Of a stretch of 64,000 nucleotides of DNA, positions 27,543 through 37,395 are shown piece by piece. Origin of the DNA: Neisseria uirgultaei. Its GTDB lineage: Bacteria > Pseudomonadota > Gammaproteobacteria > Burkholderiales > Neisseriaceae. The stretch is taken from the NCBI RefSeq assembly GCF_962719845.1, contig NZ_CAUIYF010000003.1, forward strand, positions 1-64,000, in the 5' to 3' direction. A model generated the notes under the pieces. The model ran no database searches and was not told the origin of the DNA. It saw only the letters and a list, made by a program, of their open reading frames with translations. How positions within the stretch are numbered: position 1 is the stretch's first letter; every line of letters begins with the position of its first letter. Both the position numbers and the translations under genes were made by a program.

Positions 27543-28148
27543 TTATCTTCCAATTTCTGAAAGCAGCAGCACCAGTACTGAGACCTGCATCAACGCCGCC
27601 GTCAACACGCCGAGGCGCAACTGCGAACCACTGAACAGAAAGGAAGGCCGCCCGTCTATACCCCTGCCATGCACATAAGCAAGCGCCATCAGCACAAACT
27701 GCAACACGAACCAATAAACCGGCTTCAGCGCATAAAGTTTAAGCAATGCCGAAAATACGAACACTTGGGCTGTTCCCGAAAACCAATAATGCGCCAACAC
27801 GCACACACCGGCGAAGGCAAGCGTCATCGATACATTACTGACGGCAAAAAGCCCGAGCAGCGGATGCCCGGCATCTGCCTGCCACCCCTCTTCGTCTGCC
27901 TTCCTCCGCCAATGCCCGATAAAGAAAAATATACTGCCCAGTGTCAGATAAAAGTGGGGAATGAACAAAGGTGCGGCATGGGTCAATCCCCACATCCCCG
28001 GCATCAGCTTCGCCCCCAAAACCGATATTCCCAGCCACAGCACGATACTCGCCCAAAACCATTGCAACATTCCTGCGCGGAATATCAGGAACAGAAAAAC
28101 CGCCGCATACAGTAAGGCAGACAAAAAATCCAAATGCAGCAAAATCAT
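27543..28148 (-). CDS. Inner-membrane protein, unknown function
   Basis: Protein of 201 aa with about six membrane helices and short loops; a charged stretch ([18 protein letters not shown]) near residue 78 is the main soluble loop. No family recognised. The ATG overlaps the dapF stop by 4 bp, so it is translated with dapF. A conserved neisserial gene by context; no substrate-binding signature seen. Confidence 0.85.
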   Translation of the reverse strand: MILLHLDFLSALLYAAVFLFLIFRAGMLQWFWASIVLWLGISVLGAKLMPGMWGLTHAAPLFIPHFYLTLGSIFFFIGHWRRKADEEGWQADAGHPLLGLFAVSNVSMTLAFAGVCVLAHYWFSGTAQVFVFSALLKLYALKPVYWFVLQFVLMALAYVHGRGIDGRPSFLFSGSQLRLGVLTAALMQVSVLVLLLSEIGR

Positions 28149-28996
28149 GAATACGCCAACTCGCCTTCAAACACCGTTTCCGCAGGGCCGGTCATCATTA
28201 CATCGCCGCCGCAGGCCCATTCGATATATAAAGTCCCGCCCGGCAAAACCACCTCTACCGTTTTCCCTTCATCCAACAGCCCCAGACGGATACCCGCCAC
28301 CACAGCCGCACACGCGCCCGTGCCGCACGCTTGGGTTTCGCCCACGCCGCGCTCGAACACGCGCAAACGGATTGCCGTCCGACCGACAACCTGCATAAAG
28401 CCGACGTTGACGCGTTCGGGGAACTGCCTGTGCGCTTCGATAAGCGAACCGGTTTCGCGCACCGGCGCACATTCCACGTCATCCACCGTAATCACCGCAT
28501 GGGGGTTGCCCATATTGACGCAGCTGACAGGCTGAATGCCGGATTCGAGATGCACCCCGTAAATACAGGCATCGTCCCCCTCGCCCGATTCGGGAACAAA
28601 CGGTATTTCAGACGGCATAAACTTCGGTTTGCCCATATTGACCGTAACCATACCGTTATCGGACAATTTTGGAAAAATAATACCATTTGCCGTTTCAACA
28701 CAAATTTCTTTCTTATCGGTCAAACCCTTGTCTGCAACAAAACGGGCAAAACAACGCGCTCCGTTGCCGCACTGCCCGACCTCGCCGCCGTCGGCATTGA
28801 AAATACGGTAACGGAAATCCACGCCTTCGGTTTCCGAACGCCCGACCACCAAAAGCTGGTCGAAGCCCACGCCGCAGAAACGGTCAGCCCATTCCGCAAT
28901 CGGTGCGTCCTCGGGGGTAAAATCCTGACTGACCGCGTCAATCACCATAAAATCGTTGCCCAAACCGTGCATTTTGGTAAATTTCAAAGTTTTCAT
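28145..28996 (-). CDS. dapF: Diaminopimelate epimerase
   Basis: DapF, 283 aa, converts LL- to meso-diaminopimelate for lysine and peptidoglycan. The two catalytic cysteines are Cys76 (GQCGNGARC) and Cys224 (QACGTGACA). ATG 28996 ([16 protein letters not shown]) fits the conserved N-terminus; the upstream reading is non-conserved. An in-frame DUS encodes MPSEIPF near residue 128. Confidence 0.97.
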   Translation of the reverse strand: MKTLKFTKMHGLGNDFMVIDAVSQDFTPEDAPIAEWADRFCGVGFDQLLVVGRSETEGVDFRYRIFNADGGEVGQCGNGARCFARFVADKGLTDKKEICVETANGIIFPKLSDNGMVTVNMGKPKFMPSEIPFVPESGEGDDACIYGVHLESGIQPVSCVNMGNPHAVITVDDVECAPVRETGSLIEAHRQFPERVNVGFMQVVGRTAIRLRVFERGVGETQACGTGACAAVVAGIRLGLLDEGKTVEVVLPGGTLYIEWACGGDVMMTGPAETVFEGELAYS

Positions 28997-29131
28997 ATTG
29001 TTCCGAAATCCCGTATCGTCTGTTGCTTCCGAATCCGAAATCCCCGCGCCGAAGGGAAATGCTTCCATCTCCCGCCGCCTGAGGATTAAAATGAGCCATT
29101 ATACTGTTTGTTACCCCTTACAAGAAACACA

Positions 29132-29428
29132 ATGTCCCGCCTGTTCCTCCTGCTTTTCCCTTGGGCAATCCTTGCCGCCTGCACCCGAAACATACCGGCA
29201 AGCCCCGCCGTTTCAGATTGCGCGCATCTTCACAACCGCACCGTCCTGCATTTCGACGCACACGGCAAACCCGCCGACGGCGCGGTAAAGGGCGGATTTT
29301 ACAAAATTATCGAAATACAGGGTGCAAACCGCATCCTTATTCAAGACTTTAACAGCACGGGGAATGCCCTCGGCAGACCCTATTGGTCGGACTGCCGGAA
29401 ATCATCCCTTTCCCCGAAAAATATCTGA
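29132..29428 (+). CDS. Small lipoprotein, unknown function
   Basis: Protein of 98 aa. Residues 1-17 form a lipoprotein signal with lipobox LAAC (Cys17). The mature part contains two more cysteines and KGGFYKIIEIQGANRILIQDFN. No family recognised. It lies 13 bp before the COG2836-type membrane gene, so the two are probably cotranscribed. Ribosome site is weak (CAAGAAACACA). Confidence 0.78.
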   Translation: MSRLFLLLFPWAILAACTRNIPASPAVSDCAHLHNRTVLHFDAHGKPADGAVKGGFYKIIEIQGANRILIQDFNSTGNALGRPYWSDCRKSSLSPKNI

Positions 29429-29441
29429 CTCCAAACTGCCC

Positions 29442-30110
29442 ATGAACCACGACATCACTTTCCTCACCCTGTTCCTGCTCGGTTTCTTCGGCGGAACGCA
29501 CTGCATCGGAATGTGCGGCGGATTAAGCAGCGCGTTTGCGCTCCAACTCCCCCAGCATATCAACCGCTTTTGGCTGATCCTGCTGCTTAACACAGGACGG
29601 ATAAGCAGCTATACGGCAATCGGTCTAATTCTCGGATTAATCGGACAGGTCGGCGTTTCACTCGACCAAACCCGCGTCCTGCAGAATATTTTATACACAG
29701 CCGCCAACCTCCTGCTGCTCTTTTTAGGCTTATACTTGAGCGGTATTTCTTCCTTGGCGGCAAAAATCGAGAAAATCGGCAAACCGATATGGCGCAACCT
29801 GAACCCGATACTCAACCGACTGCTGCCCATAAAATCCATACCGGCCTGCCTTGCTGTCGGAATATTATGGGGTTGGCTGCCGTGCGGACTGGTTTACAGC
29901 GCATCACTTTACGCGCTGGGAAGCGGTAGTGCGGCAACGGGCGGGTTATATATGCTTGCCTTTGCACTGGGTACGCTGCCCAATCTTTTGGCAATCGGCA
30001 TTTTTTCCCTGCAACTGAAAAAAATCATGCAAAACCGATATATCCGCCTGTGTACAGGATTATCCGTATCATTATGGGCATTGTGGAAGCTTGCCGTCCT
30101 GTGGCTGTAA
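29442..30110 (+). CDS. Sulfite exporter TauE/SafE-like membrane protein (COG2836 type)
   Basis: Protein of 222 aa with six predicted helices. The N-terminal GGTHCIGMCGG motif (about residues 17-27) marks the COG2836 branch, often found near cytochrome cbb3 assembly or metal-handling genes and suspected of moving copper or another metal. ATG 29442 is chosen to start just before the first helix. Substrate is not shown by the sequence. Confidence 0.85.
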   Translation: MNHDITFLTLFLLGFFGGTHCIGMCGGLSSAFALQLPQHINRFWLILLLNTGRISSYTAIGLILGLIGQVGVSLDQTRVLQNILYTAANLLLLFLGLYLSGISSLAAKIEKIGKPIWRNLNPILNRLLPIKSIPACLAVGILWGWLPCGLVYSASLYALGSGSAATGGLYMLAFALGTLPNLLAIGIFSLQLKKIMQNRYIRLCTGLSVSLWALWKLAVLWL

Positions 30111-30134
30111 CCCCCATTCATTCCCGATACCCGT

Positions 30135-30173
30135 AAAAAATGCCGTCTGAAACCTGTTCAGACGGCATTTTCA
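30135..30173. terminator. DUS inverted pair between convergent genes
   Basis: AAAAAATGCCGTCTGAA and complement, between the COG2836 gene and pnp, with A and T tracts on the two sides; suited to terminate both. Confidence 0.85.
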
Positions 30174-30182
30174 CCTTAAGCG

Positions 30183-32303
30183 TTACTCGGCGGCATTTTC
30201 CTCACGGGCAGGTGCATCCAGCAGGGCTTTGATGGACAGGCGCACACGGCCTCTGTCGTCCACTTCCAATGCTTTCACGTTCACAACCTGACCTACTTGC
30301 AGGTAATCGCTGACATTGCGTACGCGCTCGTGGGCGATTTGGCTGATGTGTACCAAACCGTCTTTGCCCGGCATCACGCTGACAATCGCACCGACGTTGT
30401 TGTCGAGGATTTTCACCACAGTGCCTTCATACACTTTGCCCACTTCCACTTCGGCAGTAATCTGCTCGATGCGTTTTTTCGCCGCATCGCCGGCTTCTTG
30501 AGTGGTCGCGGCAATGGTAACCGTACCGTCTTCGGCAATATTGATTTCCGTACCGGTTTCGGCGGTAATCGAACGGATGGTTTCACCGCCTTTACCGATA
30601 ACTTCGCGGATTTTGTCTTGGTTGATTTTCATGGTGAACAAACGTGGCGCGTGTGCAGACAGCTCTTGTGGACCTGCAACGGCGGCTTTCATCTGATCCA
30701 AGATGTGTAAACGTGCTTCTTTGGCTTGAGCCAAAGCGATCTGCATAATTTCTTTGGTAATGCCTTGGATTTTGATGTCCATTTGCAGTGCGGTAACGCC
30801 TTCGGTCGTACCGGCCACTTTAAAGTCCATATCGCCCAAGTGGTCTTCGTCGCCCAAAATGTCGGTCAGGACGGCAAATTTGTTGCCTTCCAGAATCAGA
30901 CCCATCGCGATACCGGCAACGTGTGCTTTCAAAGGCACGCCGGCAGACAGCAGACTCAGGCAGCCGCCACAGACGGAAGCCATAGAGGAAGAGCCGTTGG
31001 ATTCGGTAATTTCGGAGACCACGCGCATGGTGTAGCTGAAATCTTCAGGTTTCGGCAATACGGCCAACAATGCACGTTTAGCCAAACGGCCGTGACCGAT
31101 TTCACGGCGTTTCGGCGCGCCTATGCGTCCGACTTCGCCGGTAGAGTACGGCGGAAAGTTGTAGTGCAGCATAAAGCGGTCGGTGTATTCGCCGGACAGC
31201 GCGTCGATGATTTGCTCGTCGCGCGAAGTACCCAAAGTCGCCACAGCAAGAGCTTGGGTTTCGCCACGGGTAAACAATGCAGAACCGTGCGTGCGCGGCA
31301 ATACGCCGGTTTGGATGTTCAACGGGCGGACGGTGCGGGTGTCGCGGCCGTCGATGCGCGGTTGGCCGTCCAAAATTTGACTGCGGACGACATCGCCCTC
31401 CAAGTGTTTGAAAATACCTTTGATTTCGTTGGCTGCCAGCGTGTCGGTTTCTTCGGTAATCAAGGCTTCTTTTACCGCATTCCAAGCCTCGTCCAATTTT
31501 GCGGAACGCGCTTGTTTTTGACGGATTTTGAACGCTTCTTTAATGGTTTCGCCGGCAATCCCGCGTACTTTGGCAACCAGTTCCTCATTGGTTTCAGGTG
31601 CTTTCCAATCCCAAACCTCCGGGTTGACTTCGTCGGCAAATTCATTGATGGCGTTAATCGCAGCCTGCATTTGATCGTGGCCGTAAACCACCGCGCCCAA
31701 CATCACGTCTTCGGGCAGGATTTTGGCTTCGGATTCCACCATCAACACGGCTTTGGACGTACCGGCGACCACCAAGTCCAATTGTGATTTCGCCAATTCG
31801 GCTTTAGTCGGGTTCAAAACGTACACGCCGTTTATATAACCCACGCGTGCCGCACCAATCGGACCGGCAAACGGTACGCCGCTCAACACCAGCGCGGCAG
31901 ACGCGCCCAACATTGCAGGAATGTCGGAATCGATTTCGGGATCGACGGACACGACCATCGCTACGATTTGGATGTCGTGGTAGAAACCTTCGGGGAACAG
32001 CGGACGAATCGGGCGGTCGATCAGACGGCTGGTCAGGATTTCTTTTTCGCTTTGTTTGCCCTCGCGTTTGAAGAAGCCGCCCGGGATTTTGCCTGCGGCG
32101 TAAGTGCGTTCCAAATAATCGACGGTCAGGGGGAAGAAGTCCTGACCTTCTTTCACTTCTTTGTTGGTAGTAACGGCAACCAAAACAACGGTGTCGCCCA
32201 TCGATACTTTAACGGCAGCGGCGGCTTGGCGGGCAATTTCGCCAGTTTCCAAAGTAACGGTTTGATTACCGTATTGGAAGGTCTTAACGTGTTTGTTGAA
32301 CAT
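30183..32303 (-). CDS. pnp: Polyribonucleotide nucleotidyltransferase
   Basis: PNPase, 706 aa, 3'-5' phosphorolytic RNA decay and degradosome component. Two RNase PH domains, a central helical linker, then KH ([15 protein letters not shown], about 565) and S1 ([34 protein letters not shown]) at the C-terminus. Two adjacent ATGs follow AAAGGAACA; the second (32303, MFNKHVKTF) has the better spacing. Length standard. Confidence 0.97.
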   Translation of the reverse strand: MFNKHVKTFQYGNQTVTLETGEIARQAAAAVKVSMGDTVVLVAVTTNKEVKEGQDFFPLTVDYLERTYAAGKIPGGFFKREGKQSEKEILTSRLIDRPIRPLFPEGFYHDIQIVAMVVSVDPEIDSDIPAMLGASAALVLSGVPFAGPIGAARVGYINGVYVLNPTKAELAKSQLDLVVAGTSKAVLMVESEAKILPEDVMLGAVVYGHDQMQAAINAINEFADEVNPEVWDWKAPETNEELVAKVRGIAGETIKEAFKIRQKQARSAKLDEAWNAVKEALITEETDTLAANEIKGIFKHLEGDVVRSQILDGQPRIDGRDTRTVRPLNIQTGVLPRTHGSALFTRGETQALAVATLGTSRDEQIIDALSGEYTDRFMLHYNFPPYSTGEVGRIGAPKRREIGHGRLAKRALLAVLPKPEDFSYTMRVVSEITESNGSSSMASVCGGCLSLLSAGVPLKAHVAGIAMGLILEGNKFAVLTDILGDEDHLGDMDFKVAGTTEGVTALQMDIKIQGITKEIMQIALAQAKEARLHILDQMKAAVAGPQELSAHAPRLFTMKINQDKIREVIGKGGETIRSITAETGTEINIAEDGTVTIAATTQEAGDAAKKRIEQITAEVEVGKVYEGTVVKILDNNVGAIVSVMPGKDGLVHISQIAHERVRNVSDYLQVGQVVNVKALEVDDRGRVRLSIKALLDAPAREENAAE

Positions 32304-32489
32304 CATTGTTCCTTTCAAAATACCGCACTGCTAAAACACTAATAATGCACACTAAAATCCGAATGTGCATAGTTAGGGTTTCAGACCGTGCGGCAGGTTG
32401 TAAACAAGCTTTCAGACGGCATTTCGGACGCTGAAAGCAATTGCGGATTATAAAGGCAACCATCCTTAAAATCCAGTATTGATACAATA

Positions 32490-32526
32490 AAAAGACCGTC
32501 TGAACCATATTCCTTTCAGACGGCCC
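32490..32526 (-). terminator. Variant DUS inverted pair after purC
   Basis: AGACCGTCTGAA and TTCAGACGGCC form a stem 14 bp past the purC stop; the arms deviate from the standard DUS (AG form). Confidence 0.7.
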
Positions 32527-32539
32527 TCAAACTTAAAAA

Positions 32540-33403
32540 TCAATCCTGAGTCAGCAAAGTCAATGCTTCCCGATACTTCTCGACTGTTTTCCGAATCACA
32601 TCGGCAGGCACTTTCGGCGCAGGGGCTTTTTTGTTCCAACCGCTTTGTTCCAGCCAGTCGCGGACGAACTGTTTGTCAAAAGACGGCGGATTGATGCCGA
32701 CTTTATATTGATCCGCCGGCCAAAAACGGCTTGAATCAGGAGTCAATACCTCATCCATCAGCGTCAGCGTACCGTTTTCATCCAAACCGAATTCAAACTT
32801 GGTATCGCAAATAATAATACCGCGCGATTTGGCATATTCCGCCGCTTCGGTGTAAAGCAGAACCGCCTTGGCGCGCACTTCTTCCGCCAATTCTTTGCCG
32901 ATAATGCGTCCGCATTCTTCAAAGCTGATGTTTTCATCGTGATCGCCGACTGCGGCTTTAGTTGAGGGCGTAAAAATCACTTCGGGCAGTTGTTGCGCTT
33001 CCCGCATACCTTCGGGCAACCGAATACCGCAAACCGAGCCGGTTTTTTGATAATCTTTCCAACCGCTGCCTGCCAGATAACCGCGCACAATCGCCTCAAC
33101 TTTCACCGGAGTGAGCTTTTTAGCCACGACGGCGCGTTTTTCTAAAACTTTGGCTTCGTTCTCAGGCAAAACATCGTACACAGTATTACCGGTGAAATGG
33201 TTGGGCATAATATGCGCCAGTTTTTTAAACCAAAAATTGGAAATCTGCGTCAGGATTTCGCCCTTACCCGGAATCGGATCATCCAAAATCACATCGAATG
33301 CTGACAAGCGGTCGGAAGCGACCATCAGCATCCGTTTATCGTCAATTTCGTACAAATCGCGCACTTTTCCGGAATAAATCTTTGCCAAACCAATCTCACT
33401 CAT
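32540..33403 (-). CDS. purC: Phosphoribosylaminoimidazole-succinocarboxamide synthase
   Basis: SAICAR synthase, 287 aa, step in purine synthesis. Typical motifs: [12 protein letters not shown] at the start, [33 protein letters not shown], and [14 protein letters not shown]...[14 protein letters not shown]. The longer and fungal-like type of PurC, common in beta-proteobacteria. ATG 33403 has AGGGGGTG upstream; the 62-codon upstream extension is rejected. Confidence 0.96.
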   Translation of the reverse strand: MSEIGLAKIYSGKVRDLYEIDDKRMLMVASDRLSAFDVILDDPIPGKGEILTQISNFWFKKLAHIMPNHFTGNTVYDVLPENEAKVLEKRAVVAKKLTPVKVEAIVRGYLAGSGWKDYQKTGSVCGIRLPEGMREAQQLPEVIFTPSTKAAVGDHDENISFEECGRIIGKELAEEVRAKAVLLYTEAAEYAKSRGIIICDTKFEFGLDENGTLTLMDEVLTPDSSRFWPADQYKVGINPPSFDKQFVRDWLEQSGWNKKAPAPKVPADVIRKTVEKYREALTLLTQD

Positions 33404-33601
33404 TTCGCACCCCCTGAAAATATCTTGAAAATACCGACCCGACACCCGACAGGTTTGAATCGCAATCCGATATTTTAGCCGAAGTCGGCGCAAAACAATA
33501 CCCATGGCACAAAAAGCCAACCCGTCAACCGTCGGCAAAGTTTTGGCACTATAATACCGACAGCAAGTCCTACAATACACTTTCACCAAAGGAAATACCT
33601 C

Positions 33602-34465
33602 ATGAGAATCCTATTGACAGGTTCGAAAAGCCAACTGGCACGCTGCCTGCGCGACCGTCTTCCGGAAGACTGGGAAACCATCGCGACGGATTCCGCATCC
33701 CTAGACATTACCGATGCCGATGCCGTCTGCAACATGGTCAAAAGTTTCCAACCCGACGCTATTGTCAACACGGCTGCCTATACTGCCGTCGATAAAGCGG
33801 AAGGCGATGCGGCGGCGGCATTTGCCGTCAATGCCTCCGCCGTTTACAACCTTGCCTTGGCAGCACATCGCGCCCATGCCCGATTCATCCACATCTCAAC
33901 CGACTATGTTTTTGACGGAAAAGGTAAAAGACCCTACCAGGAAAGCGACTTTACCAACCCTTCCAATGTATACGGACAATCCAAAACCGCCGGTGAACTG
34001 CTCGCACTGTCTGCCAATCCCGACAGCCTTATCCTGCGGACTTCTTGGCTGTTTAGCGAATACGGGGACAACTTTGTCCGCACCATGCTGAACCTTGCGC
34101 GGGAACGTTCCCCGCTGTCCGCCGTCCACAACCAAACCGGCTGCCCGACCTATGCCGGCGACTTGTCCGCCGCCATCATCCGCCTGTTGCAACAGTCCAA
34201 TCCCATTCGCGGCATTTACCACTACGCCGGCGGCAAATCCGTATCCTGGTACGAATTTGCCCAACATATTTTCCAAGCGGCATCGCAACAGCAGACATCC
34301 TTCCCCGTTCCCGAATTGACTGCCGTTTCAGACAAGGAATATCCGACCGCCGCCCCCAGGCCCGCATACAGCATTTTGGACTGCCGCAAAATCGAAAACG
34401 ACTTCGGCATCAAACCGTCGGACTGGCAAAAAGCCCTTGCACAGGTCATTTCCAAGCTGCTCTGA
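33602..34465 (+). CDS. rfbD: dTDP-4-dehydrorhamnose reductase
   Basis: RfbD/RmlD-type short-chain dehydrogenase, 287 aa, last step to dTDP-L-rhamnose. N-terminal Rossmann motif [16 protein letters not shown] (the usual GxxGQLG is degenerate), [20 protein letters not shown] and active-site YGQSKTAGE (YxxxK). It is isolated here: rfbA, rfbB and rfbC are not adjacent. Normal length. AAGGAAATACCTC upstream. Confidence 0.93.
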   Translation: MRILLTGSKSQLARCLRDRLPEDWETIATDSASLDITDADAVCNMVKSFQPDAIVNTAAYTAVDKAEGDAAAAFAVNASAVYNLALAAHRAHARFIHISTDYVFDGKGKRPYQESDFTNPSNVYGQSKTAGELLALSANPDSLILRTSWLFSEYGDNFVRTMLNLARERSPLSAVHNQTGCPTYAGDLSAAIIRLLQQSNPIRGIYHYAGGKSVSWYEFAQHIFQAASQQQTSFPVPELTAVSDKEYPTAAPRPAYSILDCRKIENDFGIKPSDWQKALAQVISKLL

Positions 34466-34485
34466 TACCACCCTCCCCTCCGTTT

Positions 34486-34517
34486 CCGCCGCCAAGCACC
34501 GCCTTGGCGGTTTTCTT
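34486..34517 (+). terminator. Rho-independent terminator after rfbD
   Basis: CCGCCAAG-caccgc-CTTGGCGG is a perfect 8 bp stem followed by TTTTCTT, 22 bp past the rfbD stop. It carries no DUS, unlike most terminators here. Confidence 0.88.
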
Positions 34518-34695
34518 ATAAATTCTACCGATTACACAACCACATATCATCTTTACACAATCATGCTTCCATCAACAGCAAAACATGATATGATTGCCGC
34601 CAATAACATCTCACAATAAATTTTCTAATTTTTATTGAAAAAATCAATAAATAAGAATTCTCCCAACCGACAAATAAAATAAAGAAAGGGTCAAT

Positions 34696-34791
34696 ATGCA
34701 ACACCGAAGAAGACTGGCAATTTACCAGGCATCCAAACGTGCTTCCTTTACCGGCAGGTCATCCGCCCCGCAAAAACGTAAAGAACGTTGA
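34696..34791 (+). CDS. Putative 31-residue basic small protein
   Basis: Short ORF starting at ATG 34696 with a good site (AGAAAGGG, 5 nt spacing) after a 180 bp AT-rich leader, and ending just before a DUS-pair terminator. The peptide is very basic (11 Arg/Lys of 31) and starts MQHRRRLAIYQASKR. No homologue recognised. The organised leader-RBS-ORF-terminator layout supports a real transcript; whether the peptide or the RNA is the product cannot be seen. Confidence 0.5.
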   Translation: MQHRRRLAIYQASKRASFTGRSSAPQKRKER

Positions 34792-34797
34792 TTTGAA

Positions 34798-34838
34798 AAA
34801 AATGCCGTCTGAAGTCCTGCTTCAGACGGCATTTTTTA
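34798..34838. terminator. DUS inverted pair between small ORF and glutaredoxin-like gene
   Basis: AAAAAATGCCGTCTGAA and complement with TTTTTT tail, between convergent genes. Confidence 0.85.
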
Positions 34839-35069
34839 CCGTTCGAGAAACTGTTTCAACCTGTCCTCATCCAAAAACCAGTGGCAGATTTCCTCATCTC
34901 CCGCCAACAAAACGGGCACCAGTTCATTGTATTTTTCTTCCAAAGCGGGATCGTCGTCCACATCGAACACATCCAAGCCAAACCCGTATTCATCCTGAAA
35001 AGGTTTGAGTTCGTCGCGCATTTTGTGGCACAAGCTGCAATATTCGCGAAACATCAAGGTCAATTTCAT
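34836..35069 (-). CDS. Glutaredoxin-like protein (DUF836 family)
   Basis: Thioredoxin-fold protein of 77 aa with a CxxC site at residues 11-14 (YCSLCHKM) and VPVLLAGDEEICHWFLDEDRL at the C-terminus, as in the DUF836/YbbN-like small glutaredoxins. ATG 35069 has AAGGAAACGCGG upstream; the earlier in-frame ATG is weaker. Redox partner unknown. Confidence 0.85.
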   Translation of the reverse strand: MKLTLMFREYCSLCHKMRDELKPFQDEYGFGLDVFDVDDDPALEEKYNELVPVLLAGDEEICHWFLDEDRLKQFLER

Positions 35070-35190
35070 CCGCGTTTCCTTATCTGTCAATTTGCACACG
35101 CCAAAGCCTCAGACGCAGCAGAATCATGGTCTATTTGGGAAAAAACAATGTTTTCGAGGAAGATGATACCCAAGTCCTGCCAAAAACAGC

Positions 35191-35223
35191 AAAATGCCGT
35201 CTGAACAGTTCAGACGGCATTTC
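35191..35223 (-). terminator. DUS inverted pair after bfd
   Basis: AAAATGCCGTCTGAA and complement with a 2-4 base loop, 11 bp beyond the bfd stop. Confidence 0.8.
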
Positions 35224-35233
35224 CAAAACCGTT

Positions 35234-35434
35234 TTACACTTGAACGTTGATACCCGCCGTAACCGTCGGTTGCGCATTGTGCGCCGTCAGAAACGAAGCG
35301 GCAAGCTCCCCGCAGCAGCCGCAGCAGCTCGCCACGCCCAATTGCGACTGCAAATCGCCCATTGTGGTCGCGCCGGCGGCGATGGTTTCCTTGATTTGGT
35401 GGTCGGTAACGGCATTGCAGATGCAGACAAACAT
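35234..35434 (-). CDS. bfd: Bacterioferritin-associated ferredoxin
   Basis: Bfd, 66 aa, a [2Fe-2S] ferredoxin that reduces bacterioferritin to release stored iron. Cluster ligands fit Cys4, Cys6, Cys38 and Cys41, with extra cysteines at 37 and 40. The upstream 60 bp hold a perfect palindrome (35457-35473) and an AT-rich stretch resembling a weak Fur site, in keeping with iron control, but neither is strong enough to name. Confidence 0.93.
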   Translation of the reverse strand: MFVCICNAVTDHQIKETIAAGATTMGDLQSQLGVASCCGCCGELAASFLTAHNAQPTVTAGINVQV

Positions 35435-35605
35435 TTTGTGCTCCGTGTGTTCTTAAGCTATCGTACCGATAGCGGCTTTTATTATCGTATGCAAATATAA
35501 ATAAAAACAGTTCGTATTGCAAGGTCGGCATACACGGTTTATCTTGGTAATTTTTTATCAAGTTTGCATTTTCGATTGATTTCTTATTAAACCGAAGCAG
35601 AAGCC

Positions 35606-36481
35606 TCAGTTTCGGGAATGGTGTTCCTTAACCACGCTATGCAGCCGCACATTGGCAACATGGGTATAAATCTGCGTCGTATTCAAATCGGCATGTCCCA
35701 ACATATCCTGAACTACGCGCAAATCCAAGCCGTGCTGCACCAGATGGGTGGCGAAGGCATGGCGCAGGCTGTGCGGGCTGATGTGCCCGATACCTGCCCT
35801 GCCTGCATATTCTTTGACAATCATCCATGCCAACTGACGGGAAATGCCCGTTTTTTTCTGACTGACAAACAAGGCATCGCAACTCCTGCCTTTCAGCAGA
35901 AGCGGACGTGCCTCCGTATAATAGCGTTCCACCCAATACGCCGACTCCTGTCCCATCGGGACCATCCTCTGCTTATCACCCTTGCCCAGCGTGGTAATAC
36001 AGCCCCTGTCCAAATCCACATTGCCGAAATTCAGCCCGACTGCCTCGCTGACGCGCAAGCCGGTCGCATACATCAATTCAAGCAGGGCCTTATCCCGCAA
36101 ACCGTGCGGCGTGTCGGTATCCGGCGCGGCAAGCAGTCGGGAAATCTGCTGTTCTGTAATCAGTGTCGGAATATTCTTGTCGATTTTGGGCGGTTTCAGC
36201 AAACGAGTGGGATTGTCCGTCCTTATGCCTTCACGCTCCATCCATATATACAGGCGTTTGCACGCCGACAGTGCGCGCGCCTGCGAACTCCGTTGCTCTC
36301 CGTCAACATAAACCGCCGCCGCCAAATCCGCTTCGTCCGCATCTTCCAGCGTTTTGCCGCACAAAGACAGCCGACGGGCAATTTTTTCCAAATCCCGCCG
36401 GTAGCTGTCCAAAGTATTCCGACTGAACCGCCGATCCAGCCACAAAGTTTCCAGCAGCCTGTCAATCAAACCGTTTTCCAT
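35606..36481 (-). CDS. xerD: Site-specific tyrosine recombinase XerD
   Basis: XerD, 291 aa, acts with XerC at dif to resolve chromosome dimers. Full catalytic set: Arg143 (TGLRVSE), Lys167, His237 and Arg240 (SPHSLRHAF), His263 (LGHADL), Tyr272 (IYTHV). N-terminal SAM-like core-binding domain at residues 5-85. ATG 36481 (MENGLIDRL) has GGAA upstream; five extra codons are possible. Confidence 0.94.
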   Translation of the reverse strand: MENGLIDRLLETLWLDRRFSRNTLDSYRRDLEKIARRLSLCGKTLEDADEADLAAAVYVDGEQRSSQARALSACKRLYIWMEREGIRTDNPTRLLKPPKIDKNIPTLITEQQISRLLAAPDTDTPHGLRDKALLELMYATGLRVSEAVGLNFGNVDLDRGCITTLGKGDKQRMVPMGQESAYWVERYYTEARPLLLKGRSCDALFVSQKKTGISRQLAWMIVKEYAGRAGIGHISPHSLRHAFATHLVQHGLDLRVVQDMLGHADLNTTQIYTHVANVRLHSVVKEHHSRN

Positions 36482-36494
36482 AGCGTTCCAAACC

Positions 36495-36523
36495 AATGCC
36501 GTCTGAAGGCTTCAGACGGCATT
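36495..36523. terminator. DUS inverted pair between bcp and xerD
   Basis: AATGCCGTCTGAA and complement with a 3-base loop, just past the bcp stop and ahead of the xerD start (both minus strand). Confidence 0.8.
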
Positions 36524-36531
36524 GCCGATAC

Positions 36532-36972
36532 TCATCGGGAAAGCGTTTCCAATACTTCCTGCGCATGACCTGCCACTTTGACTTTCCGCCATTCATGGGC
36601 GATTTCTCCATCCTTATTCAAGACGAACGTACTGCGCTCGATGCCGAGCGACTCTTTCCCATACAGTTTTTTCAATTTGATGACATCAAACAGGCGGCAC
36701 ACTGTTTCATCCTTGTCGCTCAACAGCTCAAACCGGAAACCCTGCTTGGCGCAAAAATTCTGATGTGCCTTTACGCCGTCGCGGGAAATACCGACCACGG
36801 TATAACCCAATGCCTCAAACTGTTCCAAACGCGCATTGAAATCCAAGCCTTCCGTCGTACAGCCCGGCGTACTGTCTTTCGGATAAAAATACACGACCAA
36901 AGGCAGATGTTCTGCCGAATGAAAATCCGCACCGCTGCTCGAAGGCAGGGTAAATTCATATTTCACATCCAT
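36532..36972 (-). CDS. bcp: Peroxiredoxin Bcp/PrxQ
   Basis: PrxQ-type thiol peroxidase, 146 aa. The peroxidatic Cys38 is in STPGCTTE. The resolving Cys usual five residues later in E. coli Bcp is absent (Gly-Leu-Asp there); Cys74 in NFCAKQG lies 36 residues on, the spacing known for the other PrxQ class that forms its disulfide from helix 3. ATG 36972 follows AGGGAGTAGGACT; the 21-codon extension is rejected. Confidence 0.93.
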   Translation of the reverse strand: MDVKYEFTLPSSSGADFHSAEHLPLVVYFYPKDSTPGCTTEGLDFNARLEQFEALGYTVVGISRDGVKAHQNFCAKQGFRFELLSDKDETVCRLFDVIKLKKLYGKESLGIERSTFVLNKDGEIAHEWRKVKVAGHAQEVLETLSR

Positions 36973-37137
36973 AGTCCTACTCCCTATATTCCCATTATTC
37001 AAAACGGCACGAAGACGCACCGCCGCAATTTCCAAACCAACCCCGATTCTACCGCCCCAAAGGACAAAGATTCAACTGCCGGAAACATCCAAACCGACAC
37101 ACGACAGCATGAAAAATATCCATGTCAAACCACAAAA

Positions 37138-37242
37138 TATAGTGGATTAACAAAAATCAGGACAAGGCGACGAAGCCGCAGACAGTACAAATAGTACGGC
37201 AAGGCGAGGCAACGCTGTACTGGTTTTTGTTAATCCACTATA
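37138..37242. repeat. Correia repeat enclosed element, short form (105 bp)
   Basis: TATAGTGGATTAACAAAAA ends enclose a core lacking the roughly 50 bp IHF-site segment seen in the two long copies. It lies between bcp and pbpG starts (divergent), so either end could add promoter activity. The remaining gap to 37395 holds an imperfect GC stem near 37295-37317 and no gene. Confidence 0.9.
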
Positions 37243-37395
37243 TGTTCCTATTTAAAAACAGAATGTTATAAAACCCAACCCCCAAAACACAACAAGACCG
37301 CCCGCCTACGGGCAGTCTCCTGTCAGACGACATACTTTACAGATGGCTGTTTTTTCAACAAAATAACGCCAATACTCAAAAATACGGAATCAAAA

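Noticed and set aside
37290..37320. Terminator upstream of pbpG
   Set aside because: The GC stem (GACCGCCCG...CGGGCAGTC) is imperfect and has no T run in either direction relative to a gene end.
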